Assembly (NCBI GenBank): GCA_001548435.1
Contig: AP017308.1
Coordinates: 5,403,030 to 5,467,029, forward strand
Origin: Leptolyngbya sp. NIES-3755
Lineage (GTDB): Bacteria; Cyanobacteriota; Cyanobacteriia; Leptolyngbyales; Leptolyngbyaceae
Length of the DNA stretch: 64,000 nucleotides
Direction of reading: 5' to 3'
Shown here: positions 62,816 to 64,000 of the stretch, piece after piece
Position numbering within the stretch: the first letter of the stretch is position 1
How the letters are laid out: every line of letters starts with the position of its first letter
Notes under the pieces: generated by a model
Seen by the model: only the letters and a program-made list of their open reading frames with translations
The model's database searches: none
Told to the model about the DNA's origin: nothing
Made by a program: the position numbers and the translations under genes

Positions 62816-62916
62816 TGAACAATCACTTCCTGATTTGGATCATAGATCAAGAGATCGATTTGACTTCGTTGAATCACAGTTTGAATAAAATTAGAGCGAT
62901 CGTACTCCACAGCACG
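62803..62916 (-). pseudogene. xisH remnant (C-terminal fragment)
   Basis: In the frame ending at 62803 the minus strand reads AVEYDRSNFIQTVIQRSQID then LLIYDPNQEVIVQWNL and a stop, i.e. the last ~37 residues of XisH. The N-terminal two thirds are gone; dcd ends 12 nt upstream. No start codon with ribosome site is seen. Confidence 0.72.
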
Positions 62917-62927
62917 ATCGCATTTCT

Positions 62928-63509
62928 CTAAACCCGTGCCAATGTCACCCGCTCAGTTTGATCCTGATACTTACCGCGTCGATCGTCGTAACTCACCGCA
63001 CAAGGCGCACCTTCGAGGAACAACAACTGCACAATCCCTTCATTGGCATAAATCCGACAGTCAGCACTTGATGAATTCGAGAATTCAAGCGTCAAATGTC
63101 CTCGCCATCCTGCTTCCGCTGGAGTCAGATTTGCAATCAATCCAATCCGTGCATAAGTCGATTTTCCGATACAAATCACGGTCACATTGTCTGGCACTTC
63201 CAACCGCTCTAATGCAACACCCAAACCATACGAATGAGCAGGCAGGATGAAGAAGCTGCCATTGTCATCTTGATGTAACGGCGCAGGCTCTAGGTTTGCG
63301 TCGCTAAAATTCTTCGGATCAACGACTGTTCCAGGGATGTGTTTGAAGATGCGAAACTCAGACGGAGACAGACGCAAATCATAACCGTAGCTGCTCAACC
63401 CATACGAGATCACAGGCAAACCATGAATCCGGCGTACAAGCTGAGGCTCAAATGGCGCAATCATTCCCTGCTGTGCCATTTGCGTAATCCAGGTATCATT
63501 CTTGATCAT
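62928..63509 (-). CDS. dcd: dCTP deaminase
   Basis: 193 aa, normal length. Trimeric dUTPase fold: SYGLSSYGYDLRLSP, GKSTYARIGLIANLTPAEAGWRGHLTLEFSN with the catalytic Glu, and a C-terminal lid YDDRRGKYQDQTERVTLARV. Deaminates dCTP to dUTP for thymidylate synthesis (the standard Dcd; a bifunctional form cannot be excluded). Confidence 0.95.
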   Translation of the reverse strand: MIKNDTWITQMAQQGMIAPFEPQLVRRIHGLPVISYGLSSYGYDLRLSPSEFRIFKHIPGTVVDPKNFSDANLEPAPLHQDDNGSFFILPAHSYGLGVALERLEVPDNVTVICIGKSTYARIGLIANLTPAEAGWRGHLTLEFSNSSSADCRIYANEGIVQLLFLEGAPCAVSYDDRRGKYQDQTERVTLARV

Positions 63510-63524
63510 GATGTTTCGCGTGTT

Positions 63525-64000
63525 TTAGGGTTGGTGAGTGCGACGAAGTTCCGTAATTTGATCCGCTACATCTAAGATCGCTTCAGGCATATCGGGACCT
63601 GTAAAAATCACATCCACATGACGCGGACGCGATCGCAGAAATTCCAAGACTTCCGCTTCAGGAATCAGTCCAAAGTGAATTGCCAAACTCAACTCGTCCA
63701 GCACGACTAGATCGTATCGATTCTGCTCGACCACACGGCGCGTATGTTGCCAGAGATCCAACAACGATCGAGCTTCTTCTTCACTAATCTGAGGACTATC
63801 AATACAGCGATCGATCCTGCACCGAATCCAATCGAGATTTTGGCTCAATTGCATCGGTCGATCGTATCCTTGACCAATCCCGCCTTTGAGAAACTGCACC
63901 ACTAAAACGGGCGTTCCTTGTGCTGCAATCCGCATCGCCTGAGCCATCACACCCGTGAAAAAGCTGCGGTGAAACGAGGTAAACACCTGCACTAATCCTT
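63525..64000 (-). CDS. CobO/BtuR-like P-loop protein, partial
   Basis: The 5' end lies beyond the window; the frame is open to the edge. It resembles cob(I)alamin adenosyltransferase of the BtuR/CobO family: VLVVQFLKGGIGQG, YDLVVLDELSLAIHFG, and PRHVDVIFTGPDMPEAILDVADQITELR. The Walker A usual in this family (GNGKGKTTA) is replaced by TSFHRSFFTGVMAQA, so ATP binding may be lost or altered. It might be a moonlighting paralogue; the real adenosyltransferase could be elsewhere. Confidence 0.8.
   Translation of the reverse strand, partial: GLVQVFTSFHRSFFTGVMAQAMRIAAQGTPVLVVQFLKGGIGQGYDRPMQLSQNLDWIRCRIDRCIDSPQISEEEARSLLDLWQHTRRVVEQNRYDLVVLDELSLAIHFGLIPEAEVLEFLRSRPRHVDVIFTGPDMPEAILDVADQITELRRTHQP

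Overview
The window is chromosomal DNA from a cyanobacterium. The evidence is the dense scatter of the HIP1 octamer GCGATCGC, an NDH-1 subunit H gene, a urtABCDE urea transporter behind a canonical NtcA promoter, XisH/XisI genes, and several small proteins I recognise only from cyanobacteria. A filamentous Leptolyngbya-like lineage would fit, but the genus is inference.

Layout. 1-279: tail of a sensor histidine kinase. 403-4734: a compact pqq operon: a 52-aa PqqA precursor too small for usual ORF cut-offs, a lipoprotein PQQ-type sugar dehydrogenase, then pqqB, C, D and E, all nearly touching. 4799-7085: a Uma2-like protein, a small basic protein, then aroF (DAHP synthase) behind two tandem attenuators, each with a 20-codon leader peptide rich in Phe/Tyr/Trp. 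7101-14596: MFS and BASS transporters, prolyl oligopeptidase, two kinase-fold proteins and MarC. 14746-16848: a VapBC-like pair with a probable frameshift at the toxin start, and duplicated LRV-repeat genes. 16950-20780 (minus strand): rplS, tRNA-Trp, secE, nusG, rplK, rplA, rplJ, rplL, with an L10 leader. 21015-23713: an ECF-type Co/Ni transporter. 23698-35110: glutathione peroxidase, a broken xisH with xisI, an M16 protease, conserved small proteins, an exported methyltransferase, a beta-repeat protein, a GT2 glycosyltransferase, an FKBP and a CrtI-like oxidoreductase.

35132-36462 holds a conserved gene split by a 474-bp IS200/IS605-type remnant whose precise removal would restore the reading frame. 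36567-38786: a DUF4058 protein, a stand-alone tuf and a degenerate tRNA-like element. 39001-46277: a five-gene block (SWIM, DUF5691, MoxR AAA+, DUF5682, VWA) that looks like one multi-protein system of unknown job. 46274-52853: a cell-wall amidase-like protein, leuB, ndhH, two stand-alone TIR proteins and an AraC regulator. 52939-59003: ureG and urtABCDE. 59005-59715: a microbial rhodopsin with Thr-Ser-Leu in place of the Asp-Thr-Asp proton-pump residues. 60384-64000: KtrBA potassium uptake, a second xisI with an xisH remnant, dcd, and a partial CobO-like protein with a degenerate P-loop.

Working together: the pqq operon makes both the cofactor and an enzyme that uses it. UreG and Urt link urea uptake to nickel-dependent urease, and the ECF transporter may supply the nickel. 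The strongest discovery candidates are the tandem aromatic attenuators, the precisely interrupted gene, the SWIM/MoxR/VWA block, the cyanobacterial pqq operon and the unusual rhodopsin.
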